From Eubacteriales bacterium (GTDB lineage: Bacteria > Bacillota > Clostridia > Christensenellales > CAG-138): a stretch of DNA of 64,000 bases. How positions within the stretch are numbered: the stretch's first letter is position 1; each line of letters starts with the position of its first letter. The stretch spans positions 62,001 through 126,000 of the forward strand of contig JAJFTI010000015.1 of the NCBI GenBank assembly GCA_021373115.1, in the 5' to 3' direction. The position numbers were made by a program, and so were the translations under genes. Under the pieces are notes generated by a model. That model made no database searches. It was not told where the DNA came from and was given only the letters and a program-made list of their open reading frames with translations. Shown piece after piece: positions 1-8,513 of the stretch.

Positions 1-2
1 AT

Positions 3-1724
3 ATGCGGGAGAAAATTTTGCGGAATGCCCCGCCCGGCGGAGTAATGCTGAACCTCTACCCGGACAGCCTGGGCGAAAACCTGAGTGGTACGGCGGCGTT
101 TCTCGCGCGAGACGAAGTACGCGGCGCCTTTTCCGCACTCTATCTGCTGCCAAGCGTGTTTCATAGCGATCTGGACCGGGGATTTTCCGTTATCGATTAC
201 GAAATCGAGGAATCGCTCGCTTCCCGCGCCGATCTCGACGCAATTCGCGAGAGCGGCGTTTCACTCAAGCTCGATTTTGTGCTCAACCATGCGTCGGCGC
301 GATCCTCGCAATTTCTGGATTTGGTTCGAAACGGGGATGCATCCGAATACCGCGACTTTTTTATCGACTGGAACGCGTTCTGGCAGGGAAAGGGCGAACA
401 GACGGCGGAGGGATATCTCCAGCCGGATCCTTCGCTGATTCGGGACATGTTTTTCCGAAAGCAGGGGCTGCCGATCCTCATGGTGCGGTTTCCGGATGGC
501 AGCGAGCGCCCATACTGGAACACATTTTATCAGGAGATCCGTTACCCGCGTTTCTCCGCGCGGGAATGGGCCCGATTGCTGCGCCTGACGCAGGCCGAGG
601 CAACCACCCTGGCGGCGCGGGTGAATGCGGCGCTGGACACGGGCAAAAAACCAGCCGGGATGGATTGGCCGGAAGGAACGGCGCAAACGGCGATTGCCGC
701 GCTGGAATCCCGCCGGAGCTATCTCGGGCAGATGGATTTAAATGTGAACTCGCCGCGCGTTTGGGCGTTTTACGAAAACACGCTGAAGAAACTCGCTTCC
801 TATGGCGCAAAGACCGTCCGGCTGGACGCGTTTGCCTATGCGTCCAAAATTGCGGGCAGGCGCAACTTTTTCAATGAACCGGAAACCTGGCAGATGCTGG
901 AGCGCCTGCAGGTACTGGCGGCGGAATACGGGCTTGCGCTCCTGCCGGAAATTCACGCGACCTACGCGGAACAAACCTACGCAAAGATCGCCGGACAAGG
1001 CTATTTGACCTACGATTTTTTCCTGCCGGGGTTGCTGCTGGACGCGCTGGAGACCGGTTCCGCCTCGCTCCTTCGCTGCTGGGCGGAGGAACTCGCGAAG
1101 AACAAATTCCGCGTGATCAATATGCTCGGATGCCACGACGGAATCCCGCTGCTGGATTTACGGGGACTGGTGCCGGAAGAACGGATCGAATCGCTCATTC
1201 AGACCGTAGTTGCCCGCGGCGGATACGTGAAGAACCTCTACGGGCAGAAAAACGCGTATTATCAGGTGAACGCCACGTATTTTTCCGCATTGGGCGAGAG
1301 CGATAGAAAGCTCCTGCTCTGCCGCGCGCTGCAGCTCTTTATGCCCGGAATTCCGCAGGTGTGGTATCTCGACCTGTTTGCGGGAACAAACGATCACGAG
1401 GCGGTAAGGCAGGCGGGCGCGGGCGGGCACAAGGAGATCAACCGCACGAATCTCACCCGCGAACGGGTGGAAAACGGTCTGAAACGCGCAATCGTGCAAA
1501 AGCAGCTGGAATTGCTCCGTTTTCGGAATTCCTTTCCCGCGTTCGGGTTCGAAGCAACGCTGAAGCTGGCGCAGCCGGAAGAATGCCGGCTGGAATTCGT
1601 CTGGCAAAAGGACGGTTACGCAGCCCGTCTGAACGCGGATCTGGAGGAGATCTCGTTTTCCATTCGCGGGACCGGCCCGGCCGGTGAAGCATTGTTCTGC
1701 GCGGATATGGAAGGCCTTGCGTAA
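3..1724 (+). CDS. GH13 subfamily 18 glycoside phosphorylase (sucrose-phosphorylase-like)
   Basis: Probable cytosolic retaining phosphorylase that splits an alpha-glucoside with phosphate to give alpha-glucose-1-phosphate. The 573-residue protein shows DFVLNH at 91-96, the nucleophile block VRLDAF with Asp275, the acid/base in LLPEIH (Glu316), GCHDGI with Asp379, and the late blocks GIPQVWYLDLFAG and KEINRTNLT typical of GH13_18. There is no signal peptide. Compared with classical sucrose phosphorylases (about 500 residues) it has an extra stretch of some 55 residues around 185-240, just before the SYLGQMDLN segment. The acceptor sugar cannot be read from sequence; sucrose, glucosylglycerate or another glucoside are possible. 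The ATG at position 3 is the first start visible, so a start outside the window is not excluded. A terminator follows, so it may not share the transcript of the nag genes. Confidence 0.85.
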   Translation: MREKILRNAPPGGVMLNLYPDSLGENLSGTAAFLARDEVRGAFSALYLLPSVFHSDLDRGFSVIDYEIEESLASRADLDAIRESGVSLKLDFVLNHASARSSQFLDLVRNGDASEYRDFFIDWNAFWQGKGEQTAEGYLQPDPSLIRDMFFRKQGLPILMVRFPDGSERPYWNTFYQEIRYPRFSAREWARLLRLTQAEATTLAARVNAALDTGKKPAGMDWPEGTAQTAIAALESRRSYLGQMDLNVNSPRVWAFYENTLKKLASYGAKTVRLDAFAYASKIAGRRNFFNEPETWQMLERLQVLAAEYGLALLPEIHATYAEQTYAKIAGQGYLTYDFFLPGLLLDALETGSASLLRCWAEELAKNKFRVINMLGCHDGIPLLDLRGLVPEERIESLIQTVVARGGYVKNLYGQKNAYYQVNATYFSALGESDRKLLLCRALQLFMPGIPQVWYLDLFAGTNDHEAVRQAGAGGHKEINRTNLTRERVENGLKRAIVQKQLELLRFRNSFPAFGFEATLKLAQPEECRLEFVWQKDGYAARLNADLEEISFSIRGTGPAGEALFCADMEGLA

Positions 1725-1753
1725 AGCATTGGCTTACCGGCGTACTTGCCGGA

Positions 1754-1775
1754 CCAATCGACCCCGATTGGTTTT
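1754..1775 (+). terminator. Rho-independent terminator after the GH13 gene
   Basis: Stem CCAATCG / CGATTGG with loop ACCC, followed by TTTT. It starts 30 bases after the GH13 stop codon. Confidence 0.75.
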
Positions 1776-1807
1776 CAATGAAAAGGAACATGTTTTCACA
1801 GCAGGAT

Positions 1808-1838
1808 AAACGATGCGCTCAGCGGATCGTTTTTTTTA
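1808..1838 (+). terminator. Second rho-independent terminator
   Basis: Stem AAACGAT / ATCGTTT interrupted by an inner CGCT / AGCG pairing, followed by a run of T. It backs up the terminator 35 bases upstream and isolates the GH13 transcript from nagA. Confidence 0.8.
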
Positions 1839-1893
1839 TAGAATCGTGCCGATGTGAGCAGGCGCGCCTGGATGAACGACGGCGGTTTATCAT

Positions 1894-1922
1894 TTTCAAT
1901 TCTGTTTGTTCCAAATTATACT
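1894..1922 (+). promoter_or_regulatory. Possible promoter of the nag operon
   Basis: TATACT (1917-1922) preceded at 17 bases by TTTCAA (1894-1899) in an AT-rich pocket after the terminators. The -35 element is weak. A start near 1929 would give a leader of about 115 bases. Confidence 0.4.
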
Positions 1923-2044
1923 GCGTTGCGACAAAGCGCTTGTGCGCGCGGTGCGCGAGCGGTAGCATAAGAGTGGACAGAGAATATCTGGCGCTGCGTT
2001 CCGATCATGGAACAAGAGCGATTCGCAAAGGGAGGATACGGGCA

Positions 2045-3184
2045 ATGCGCTTTGAAAACGCAATGGTTTACGGTCCCGATTTCCGCTTCCATACGGGAGG
2101 GCTTTCGGTGGAAGACGGGCGCTTTCGGGATGTGTTTTCCGCCTCCGGCGAGCCGGCGTCCGATCTGGACGGAGCCTACGTTATCCCCGGACTGGTCGAT
2201 ATTCATAACCACGGAAATTCCGGACATGACTTTTCCGACGGTGAGGCGGACGGCCTGCATATCATCGCGGCTTATCTGGCAAAGAACGGGATCACGTCCT
2301 TTGCTCCGGCTTCGATGACCCTGCCGGAGGAAATGCTTACAACTGCCTATGAAACCGCCGCCGCATGGGCGAAGGAGCCGGCGGAGGGCTGCGCCGTACT
2401 GCGCGGCATCCATATGGAAGGCCCGTTTTTTTCGGAAAAGAAGAGAGGCGCGCAGAACGCCGCGTTTCTGCGTGCACCGGATGCCCGGATGTTTACGCGC
2501 CTCAACAAGGCGGCAAACGGACTGATCAGAATAGCGGATCTCGCGCCGGAGCTGCCGGGTTCGGCGGAATACATCCGGCAGGTGAGCGAAGTCTGCACCG
2601 TATCCATTGCGCATACGGACGCGACCTATGAGCAGGCCAAAGCCGCGATTGCGGCGGGGGCAACGCATGTGACGCATCTGTTCAATGCCATGCCGCCGCT
2701 GCTGCACCGCGCGCCCGGCGTTATCGGCGCGGCGGCGGAATCGCCGGGGGTGCGCGCGGAGCTGATTTGCGACGGCATGCATGTGCATGAAAGCGCGGTG
2801 CGCGCGGCGGTCGCCCTCTTTGGGCCGGACCGAATCTGCCTCATCAGCGATGCGCTTGCCTGCTGCGGCATGCCAAACGGCGAATATACGCTGGGCGGAC
2901 AGAGGATCTTTCTGGACGGGACGGTTGCGCGGCTGTGCGACGCGCCGGATACGCTCGCGGGTTCGGCAAACAATCTCTTCGGCATTTTCCGCCTTGCGCT
3001 GTCCTTTGGGATTCCCGCCGAAGCGGCGGTACGCATGGCCAGCTTTAACCCTGCCTGCGCAATCGGCGCGGAGCGGGAGGTTGGTTCGATCGATGCCGGA
3101 AAACGCGCGGATTTCCTGATACTCAAAGGGGACTTTTCGCTCAGCCGCGTATTTCTGGGCGGCGTCGAGCTTAGGAGGTACTGA
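2045..3184 (+). CDS. nagA: N-acetylglucosamine-6-phosphate deacetylase
   Basis: Cytosolic amidohydrolase that removes acetate from GlcNAc-6-phosphate to give glucosamine-6-phosphate for NagB. The protein is 379 residues, the normal family length. Metal and substrate blocks are visible: DIHNHGNSGHDFSD (about 52-65), HMEGPF (about 123), the His of IAHTDAT, THLFNAMPP (about 210) and LISDAL with the catalytic Asp (about 268). The start at 2045 is chosen because AAGGGAGGA lies just upstream and the family N-terminus begins here; a longer frame from 1778 runs through terminators. It is the first gene of an operon with a CBM9-like gene, a NahK-type kinase and nagB, with only three bases to the next gene. 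Confidence 0.95.
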   Translation: MRFENAMVYGPDFRFHTGGLSVEDGRFRDVFSASGEPASDLDGAYVIPGLVDIHNHGNSGHDFSDGEADGLHIIAAYLAKNGITSFAPASMTLPEEMLTTAYETAAAWAKEPAEGCAVLRGIHMEGPFFSEKKRGAQNAAFLRAPDARMFTRLNKAANGLIRIADLAPELPGSAEYIRQVSEVCTVSIAHTDATYEQAKAAIAAGATHVTHLFNAMPPLLHRAPGVIGAAAESPGVRAELICDGMHVHESAVRAAVALFGPDRICLISDALACCGMPNGEYTLGGQRIFLDGTVARLCDAPDTLAGSANNLFGIFRLALSFGIPAEAAVRMASFNPACAIGAEREVGSIDAGKRADFLILKGDFSLSRVFLGGVELRRY

Positions 3185-3187
3185 ATT

Positions 3188-3829
3188 ATGCCGACGCGGC
3201 CGCTCTATCATATTTGCACCATCCTGCCGGGGGAAGCGCATACCGGCGAGCCGTTTTTCATTACGCATACCCGCAGCGAGGGCGCTCCGGTGCCGGAAAC
3301 GCGCGGGCAGGTGATCGATCTGCCAGGCGAGGGGCTGGAAGTTTCCATGTGGTGCCGCGAGGAGAATCCGCGCGCGATTTACCACAACCCAAACGATCCC
3401 GTGCATAAGGACAGCTGCATGGAAGTCTTCCTGAATTGCTTTCCAGATTCGCCGGAGTATGGGTATATCGGGCTGGAAATGAACGCAAACGGCGCCAGCC
3501 ACTGCTCCCTGGGCACCGCGCGGTATACGCGGGAGTATGTGGTCAACCGCGGGCTGCCGCACCCGGAAGTGCTGGTGGATTACATTGCGCTGGAGGAGGC
3601 GAACTGGTGGCGGGTGAGGTGCCTGCTCAGCCGGAAACTGCTGGAAGCGCTTTACGAACGAGACTGTGCGTTTCCGGCGGGACACCGGATGCGCGGTAAT
3701 TTCTATAAATGCGGGGACGATACGAAAAGCCCGCACTGGGGCAGCTGGGCGCCGATCGAAAAGGTGGATTTTCACGCACCACAGTGCTTTGGGGATATTG
3801 AAATCAGCCGGGATTCGCGCAAAAGTTAA
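3188..3829 (+). CDS. Stand-alone CBM9-like carbohydrate-binding protein
   Basis: A 213-residue protein made of one carbohydrate-binding family 9-like domain. Diagnostic blocks are SCMEVFLNCFPD followed by YIGLEMNANG (about 78-101), and the C-terminal MRGNFYKCGDD, HWGSWAPIEKVDFH and FGDIEI. CBM9 domains normally sit on secreted xylanases, but here there is no catalytic domain, signal peptide or membrane segment, so it is predicted to stay in the cytosol. It lies three bases after nagA and is followed by nahK, so it is co-expressed with amino-sugar catabolism. Its role is unknown; holding or sensing an intracellular sugar, or an enzyme activity on the CBM9 fold, are guesses. The family call is firm, the function is open. 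Confidence 0.8.
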   Translation: MPTRPLYHICTILPGEAHTGEPFFITHTRSEGAPVPETRGQVIDLPGEGLEVSMWCREENPRAIYHNPNDPVHKDSCMEVFLNCFPDSPEYGYIGLEMNANGASHCSLGTARYTREYVVNRGLPHPEVLVDYIALEEANWWRVRCLLSRKLLEALYERDCAFPAGHRMRGNFYKCGDDTKSPHWGSWAPIEKVDFHAPQCFGDIEISRDSRKS

Positions 3830-3882
3830 GGCGACGGGGACCGGCCGAAATCTGCTATGGAGTAAAGGACAAGCGATTCAGT

Positions 3883-4986
3883 ATGAAAAACGTCATTGAC
3901 CAGTTTCCCTTTGCCGGGGAAACCGTATTTTGTGAACCCTATGGCAGCGGGCACATCAACGATACGTACCGCGTTGTTACCGACCTTGGCGCGCAGTACA
4001 TTCTGCAGCGCATCAACACCTATGTGTTTCCCGACGTAAAAGGCCTGATGGACAACATTGCCGCCGTGACCGCCTATCTTGGCGCGCGTGTGGAAACGCC
4101 GCGCGAAGCGATGACGCTGATCCCCACAAAGCGCGGCGAACATTATTTGACCGACGAGCAGGGCGGCTGTTGGCGGGCGTATCCGTTCATTGAAAGCAGC
4201 GTATGCCTGCAACGGGTGGAACAGCCGGCGGATTTTTATGAATGCGGTCTGGCGTTTGGCCGGTTTCAGGACATGATGACGGATTTTCCGGCCGGGACGC
4301 TGAACGAAACGATTCCGGATTTTCATAATACGCCCTCCCGTTATGAGAAATTCAAACGCGCGATTGCGGCGGATCGCATGGGGCGCGCCGGGAGCGTGCG
4401 CGAAGAGATTGAATTTGCACTTTCGCTGGAAGAGGAAGCGGGCAGGCTGCAGCGTATGCGCCGGAGCGACGAACTGCCGACGCGGGTAACGCATAACGAC
4501 ACGAAGATCAACAACGTCCTTCTGGACCGCTACAGCCATAAAGCGCTCTGCGTGATCGATCTTGACACCGTAATGCCGGGGCTCGCGGCTTACGATTTTG
4601 GCGATTCCATTCGCTTTGGCGCGGCCACCGCCGCCGAGGACGAAACGGATTTGAGCCGGATGCGGCTGGACGTCGGCTTGTTTGAAGCGTTCAGCAGGGG
4701 CTTTCTGCAGGCCTGCAGGAGTTTAACGCCGCAGGAAATCGAAACGCTTCCGTTTGGCGCGTTTACCATGACGCTGGAATGCGGCGTGCGGTTCCTGACG
4801 GACGATCTGGAGGGAGACCATTATTTCAAGATCAAGCACGAGCGGCATAACCTGGAGCGCTGCCGCACGCAGTTTACGCTTGCGGCGGATATCCGGCGGC
4901 ACCTGCCGAAGCTCAAGCAAATCGTAGCTTGCTGTGCGCAGCGGGAACCGGAGCGCGGCGAGCCGCGTGTACCGGCCAGGAACTGA
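3883..4986 (+). CDS. nahK: N-acetylhexosamine 1-kinase-like phosphotransferase
   Basis: Member of the APH/choline kinase-like fold that resembles NahK (LnpB), which phosphorylates GlcNAc and GalNAc at the anomeric carbon in the lacto-N-biose pathway. The 367 residues show the glycine-rich GSGHINDTYRV near the start (about 21-31), the catalytic loop THNDTKINNVLLD (about 204-216) and the metal-binding CVIDLDTVMPG with YDFGDSIRFGA (about 224-248). These loops are nearly those of bifidobacterial NahK. It stands between the CBM9-like gene and nagB, but neither the GH112 phosphorylase nor the lnpCD genes of the known pathway are in this window. Another sugar kinase follows nagB, so the two may act on different sugars or anomers. 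Confidence 0.82.
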   Translation: MKNVIDQFPFAGETVFCEPYGSGHINDTYRVVTDLGAQYILQRINTYVFPDVKGLMDNIAAVTAYLGARVETPREAMTLIPTKRGEHYLTDEQGGCWRAYPFIESSVCLQRVEQPADFYECGLAFGRFQDMMTDFPAGTLNETIPDFHNTPSRYEKFKRAIAADRMGRAGSVREEIEFALSLEEEAGRLQRMRRSDELPTRVTHNDTKINNVLLDRYSHKALCVIDLDTVMPGLAAYDFGDSIRFGAATAAEDETDLSRMRLDVGLFEAFSRGFLQACRSLTPQEIETLPFGAFTMTLECGVRFLTDDLEGDHYFKIKHERHNLERCRTQFTLAADIRRHLPKLKQIVACCAQREPERGEPRVPARN

Positions 4987-5010
4987 ATACGAAAAGAAGG
5001 CAAGATTGTT

Positions 5011-5745
5011 ATGAGAGTGATTGTGACGGAAACTTTTGCGCAAGCCTGTGAAATCGCCGCGGGGGTAATTGCCGACGTCGTCCGCAAGAAACCCGACGCG
5101 CGGCTCGGCCTGGCTACCGGCAGCACGGCACAGGGCGTATACCCCTATCTGGTGGAGGCGTATCGGGAAGGAAAGGTGGATTTCTCGCGCGTAAACACCG
5201 TGAATTTGGACGAGTATGTCGGCCTGGCGGCCGATCATCCGCAGAGCTATCGGCGCTTTATGGACGAGAATCTGTTCGACCGTATCAACATTGACAAAAC
5301 ACGCACCGTTGTGGCCAAAGGAACCGGCGATCTGGAAGCGAACATCCGCGAATTCCGCCTGTCGCTCGGGCAGAAACCCATCGACGTGCAGCTGCTGGGC
5401 ATCGGTGTGGATGGGCATGTCGGGTTCAACGAACCGGGCAGGGTGCTCTGCGACGGCGCGCATGTGGAAAAGCTTGACCAGAGCACCATAGACGCCAACG
5501 CGCGGTTTTTCTCCTCGCGGGAAGAAGTTCCGACGCAGGCCATCTCCATGGGCATGGGCGACATTCTCCGCGCCAGAAAACTTCTGCTGCTTGCCACGGG
5601 GGAAAGCAAGGCGGAGGCGATAAAGGGTTTGCTGCTCAACGAAACGCTGGATGCGCAGAATCCGGCGACCCTGATTAAAACACATCCGGATGTGACCGTC
5701 ATCCTGGACAAAGCGCTTGCCAAAAGCGTTGGCTATGTATATTGA
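5011..5745 (+). CDS. nagB: Glucosamine-6-phosphate deaminase
   Basis: Converts glucosamine-6-phosphate to fructose-6-phosphate and ammonia in the cytosol, completing the route opened by NagA. The 244 residues carry LGLATGSTAQGVYP near the N-terminus, VNLDEYVGL with the enolising Asp (about 70), LLGIGVDGHVGFNEPG (about 128-143) and the C-terminal LLATGESKAEAIKGLL. This is the usual short Gram-positive length, without the C-terminal extension of enterobacterial allosteric enzymes. AAGAAGG upstream is the ribosome binding site. Its stop codon overlaps the ribosome binding site of the next kinase gene, which points to translational coupling. Confidence 0.95.
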   Translation: MRVIVTETFAQACEIAAGVIADVVRKKPDARLGLATGSTAQGVYPYLVEAYREGKVDFSRVNTVNLDEYVGLAADHPQSYRRFMDENLFDRINIDKTRTVVAKGTGDLEANIREFRLSLGQKPIDVQLLGIGVDGHVGFNEPGRVLCDGAHVEKLDQSTIDANARFFSSREEVPTQAISMGMGDILRARKLLLLATGESKAEAIKGLLLNETLDAQNPATLIKTHPDVTVILDKALAKSVGYVY

Positions 5746-5758
5746 GGGGAAGAAAACA

Positions 5759-7141
5759 ATGTGGTATTTGGGCATAGAGTTTACGATGAAGCACCGTCCG
5801 GAGCTGGACCCCGGTTTTCTTCCGCTTGGGCCGTGGATGAACGCGTACGAAGCTCTGGCAAAAAAGCCGGTGTTCGTTGCCGTTGAATCTGCGGGCGGGC
5901 GAATGGTTACGCGCAAAACGGCGATCATCGGGGACGGCAAACACGACGCGGCGGATGAGCGATATCTGGAACGCCTGATCAAGTTCCTGCTCTGGAGCGT
6001 CGGCGGGTATCGCGTACTCCTTTGCGGAGCGAACGAAATTGCCGGGCGGCTCAGGCGCGCTTATGCGCCGGGCGGAGAACGCGCTTTTGACGCGCAGTTC
6101 ATGGAGGACGTATTCGAGCGCGCGTTTACGATGATTACGTGCGAGGATGCCTGCTTTCCGGAAAACCGGGACGCTGCCGTTTCCGTTGGCGGCCACACGA
6201 ACGGCTGCCGTATCGGCTTTGACGCAGGCGGCAGCGACCGGAAGGTTTCGGCGGTGCGCGACGGCGAATGCGTCTATTCCGAAGAGGTCGTCTGGCACCC
6301 GAAAACCAGCGCCGATCCGCAGTACCATCTCAGTGAAATCGTAAAGGCGTTTCAAACCGCGGCGGAAAAACTGCCGCGCGTGGATGCGATTGGCGTTTCC
6401 TCCGCCGGGGTGTTCGTTGGTAACAGCCCGATGGTATCCTCGCTGTTTCTCAAGGTGCCGCGCGAGCAGCGCGCGTTTTTAAAGGATATTTACAACGCCG
6501 CCGCGCGCAGGATCGGCGACGGCACGGTTCCCATTTCGGTTGCCAACGACGGGGACGTGACCGCGCTTGCCGGAGCGATGGAGCTGAAGGCTGGTTCCGT
6601 CATGGGGCTGGCCATGGGCACAAGCGAGGCGGTTGGTTACGTCAACGAGGAGGGGAATATCCTCGGTTGGTTCAATGAGCTGGCGTTTGCACCGGTCGAT
6701 CTCAGCGAATCCGCCATGATGGACGAATGGTCGGGCGATATTGGCGTCGGATGCAAGTATTTTTCGCAGGACGCGGTCATCAAACTGGCTCCCGCCGCAG
6801 GCATCACCTTATCCGAGCGGCTGACCCCGGCGGAGAAACTAAAGGAGGTACAACGGCTGCTGGAGCAGGGCTGGGATGCTGCGGCGAGCATCTACCGTAC
6901 CATTGGCGCATATCTTGGCCATACGCTGGCACTGTATCAGAAATTTTACGATATTCGCTTTCTGCTGGTGTTGGGGCGCGTGGTCAGCGGAGAGGGAGGC
7001 AGGATCATTCTTTCGGCCTGCAGCGAGGTGCTCCAGTCCGAATATCCGCAGATTGCGGAACGTGTCAAAGTGATCCTGCCGGACGAGCAGTCCCGCCGGA
7101 TTGGACAGTCCGTCGCAGCGGCAAGCCTTCCGGTCGTATAA
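5759..7141 (+). CDS. ASKHA-fold (ROK-like) sugar kinase
   Basis: Predicted cytosolic ATP-dependent sugar kinase of 460 residues. An unusual N-terminal segment of about 150 residues precedes the ATPase core. The core has RIGFDAGGSDRK (phosphate-1 loop, about 152), ANDGDVTALAG and VMGLAMGTSEAVGYV (phosphate-2 region), and LVLGRVVSGEGG (adenosine motif) near the end. The CxCGxxGCxE zinc motif of typical ROK kinases is absent, so it is an outlying ROK-like or generic ASKHA protein. GlcNAc or another hexosamine is the likely substrate from context, by inference only. The start at 5759 is preferred because GAGGGGA overlaps the nagB stop codon just upstream; the in-frame ATG at 5717 lies inside nagB. 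Confidence 0.75.
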   Translation: MWYLGIEFTMKHRPELDPGFLPLGPWMNAYEALAKKPVFVAVESAGGRMVTRKTAIIGDGKHDAADERYLERLIKFLLWSVGGYRVLLCGANEIAGRLRRAYAPGGERAFDAQFMEDVFERAFTMITCEDACFPENRDAAVSVGGHTNGCRIGFDAGGSDRKVSAVRDGECVYSEEVVWHPKTSADPQYHLSEIVKAFQTAAEKLPRVDAIGVSSAGVFVGNSPMVSSLFLKVPREQRAFLKDIYNAAARRIGDGTVPISVANDGDVTALAGAMELKAGSVMGLAMGTSEAVGYVNEEGNILGWFNELAFAPVDLSESAMMDEWSGDIGVGCKYFSQDAVIKLAPAAGITLSERLTPAEKLKEVQRLLEQGWDAAASIYRTIGAYLGHTLALYQKFYDIRFLLVLGRVVSGEGGRIILSACSEVLQSEYPQIAERVKVILPDEQSRRIGQSVAAASLPVV

Positions 7142-7195
7142 CGGCTGATCCGGTTCGGCATCCCCTCCGGCATAGCGGAATCGTTCGCCTTACGG

Positions 7196-7201
7196 TATAA
7201 T
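7196..7201 (+). promoter_or_regulatory. -10 element before the AraC regulator gene
   Basis: Consensus TATAAT. Transcription would begin near 7208, at or just before the ATG at 7211. That makes the GTG at 7235, which has a ribosome binding site, the better start. No good -35 hexamer is seen. Confidence 0.45.
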
Positions 7202-7234
7202 GAAGTCCAAATGAAGGATGCGGGAGGCGGCGGA

Positions 7235-8401
7235 GTGATTCAAAATCTGAACAAGTTCACCTTTGCCGCGTTCGGGCAGATTCTGCCGGAGTCCGCCCCC
7301 GCGCGCGGGTTTCCGCAGGAACCGGGCTGGACGACGGAAAGCGTTTCGTTTTTCCCCGGTCCCGTTTGGGTCAGCCGCGTAACGGGCATGCCGACCTATC
7401 TGGATTTCGAGCGGGATATGACCGTACTCGCGGTTGGAAGACCCGGCGAGGAACTGGAGTATTTCTACCTGGATAAACCCGTGCGCATTCACCCCGGTAT
7501 ACAGATTGCGATCATTCCGCGCGGAAGCTGCACGATTCTGCGCGCGCTGCATGCGCAGGGCGCGTGGGAGCCGTTGTATCCGCTGGACGCCGGCGTGCTT
7601 CAGCTCAATATTAGAAACCAGATCGAGATATGCGGGATCTATACGCTTTTTTATCAGGAAAAAGAGAAGGGATTCTTCTTCAAAGGCGAGTCGCATGATC
7701 TGCCGGAGCTGATCTATGTGGACAAAGGCTCGCTGCACAACGTGGTCAACGGGGTGGATACCCTACTGACCCAGGGCGAAATGATGATCTACGGTCCGGG
7801 GCTCTGGCACATGCAGTATGCCGAGGTCAACACGGAAGTGAGCTTTATTACGGTTTCCTTTGAACTGCGTGGAAACGATCTTGATTCCCTCTTCAACAGC
7901 AGGATCCGGCTGGATTCCGAAGGTGCGCGGCTTTTGAGGCGTATGCTGGAGGAACGCGAAAAGAACGACCGTTACAGCGGGGATTTGATCGTCTGCTCCC
8001 TGCAGATGCTGCTGCTGACGATTCTGCAAAACGGCGGCAAGCCGGAAAACCGCCTGAAGACACCCGCCTCGCTGCAGAATGAAAACGGAATTGTCAACGC
8101 AGCGCTGACCTATATCTCCATCAACGCGTATCAAAAGCTCTCCGTGCCGCTCGTGGCAAAGGAATGCAGCGTAAGCCCCTCGCGTTTAACCGCGCTGTTT
8201 CAGGAGCGGCTCGCCGCTACGCCGGGCGAATACATCCGCCGCGTAAAACTGGAGGAAAGCAAAGCGCTGATCCGCGCGGGGAAATTGAATTTTACGCAGA
8301 TTGCGCAGATGCTCCGCTATTCGACCGTCCAGCAGTTTTCACGCCAGTTCAAGGCGAAATTCGGCCTTTCGCCAAGCGAATTCGCAAAGTCGGTCCGCTG
8401 A
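7235..8401 (+). CDS. AraC-family regulator with two cupin-like domains
   Basis: Transcription factor of 388 residues with an unusual layout. The first ~140 residues form a beta-rich domain that vaguely resembles AllA/ureidoglycolate-lyase-type cupins (NLNKFTFAAFGQIL). Next is an AraC-type sensing cupin (PELIYVDKGSLHNVVNG, GEMMIYGPGLWHMQY), and then the double helix-turn-helix domain (about 290-388) with LSVPLVAKECSVSPSRLTAL and FTQIAQMLRYSTVQQFSRQF. The GTG at 7235 is preceded by GGGAGG; the ATG at 7211 coincides with the expected transcript start. Its likely target is the preceding nag operon, which lacks another regulator. It ends before a terminator hairpin. Confidence 0.82.
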   Translation: MIQNLNKFTFAAFGQILPESAPARGFPQEPGWTTESVSFFPGPVWVSRVTGMPTYLDFERDMTVLAVGRPGEELEYFYLDKPVRIHPGIQIAIIPRGSCTILRALHAQGAWEPLYPLDAGVLQLNIRNQIEICGIYTLFYQEKEKGFFFKGESHDLPELIYVDKGSLHNVVNGVDTLLTQGEMMIYGPGLWHMQYAEVNTEVSFITVSFELRGNDLDSLFNSRIRLDSEGARLLRRMLEEREKNDRYSGDLIVCSLQMLLLTILQNGGKPENRLKTPASLQNENGIVNAALTYISINAYQKLSVPLVAKECSVSPSRLTALFQERLAATPGEYIRRVKLEESKALIRAGKLNFTQIAQMLRYSTVQQFSRQFKAKFGLSPSEFAKSVR

Positions 8402-8469
8402 CGCGAAGCGGCAGGAGAAAGCGCCCCGACCCCGCGCTCAGGCTTCGGCGGATTAAAAACATGCCAACA

Positions 8470-8505
8470 CCCCCCCCGAAGCATACATGCTGCGGGGGCT
8501 TTCGT
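8470..8505 (+). terminator. Terminator between the AraC gene and the sialidase remnant
   Basis: Stem CCCCC ... AGCAT / ATGCT ... GGGGG around 8473-8499, followed by a T-containing tail. It lies between convergent genes. Confidence 0.6.
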
Positions 8506-8513
8506 TTCGCCGG

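Larger units (their letters stand above)
1725..2044. other. Gene-free stretch between the GH13 gene and nagA
   Basis: No gene of its own is seen in these 320 bases. They hold two terminator hairpins in succession (1754-1775 and 1808-1838), a plausible promoter (-10 TATACT at 1917-1922) and the nagA ribosome binding site (AAGGGAGGA around 2027-2035). An open frame runs upstream from nagA but crosses the terminators and promoter, so it is not taken as coding. Confidence 0.6.

Noticed and set aside
1916..3775. A 619-codon open frame on the minus strand opposite nagA and the CBM9-like gene
   Set aside because: It is a shadow frame of GC-rich coding sequence, with Arg/His/Pro-rich product and no homology.
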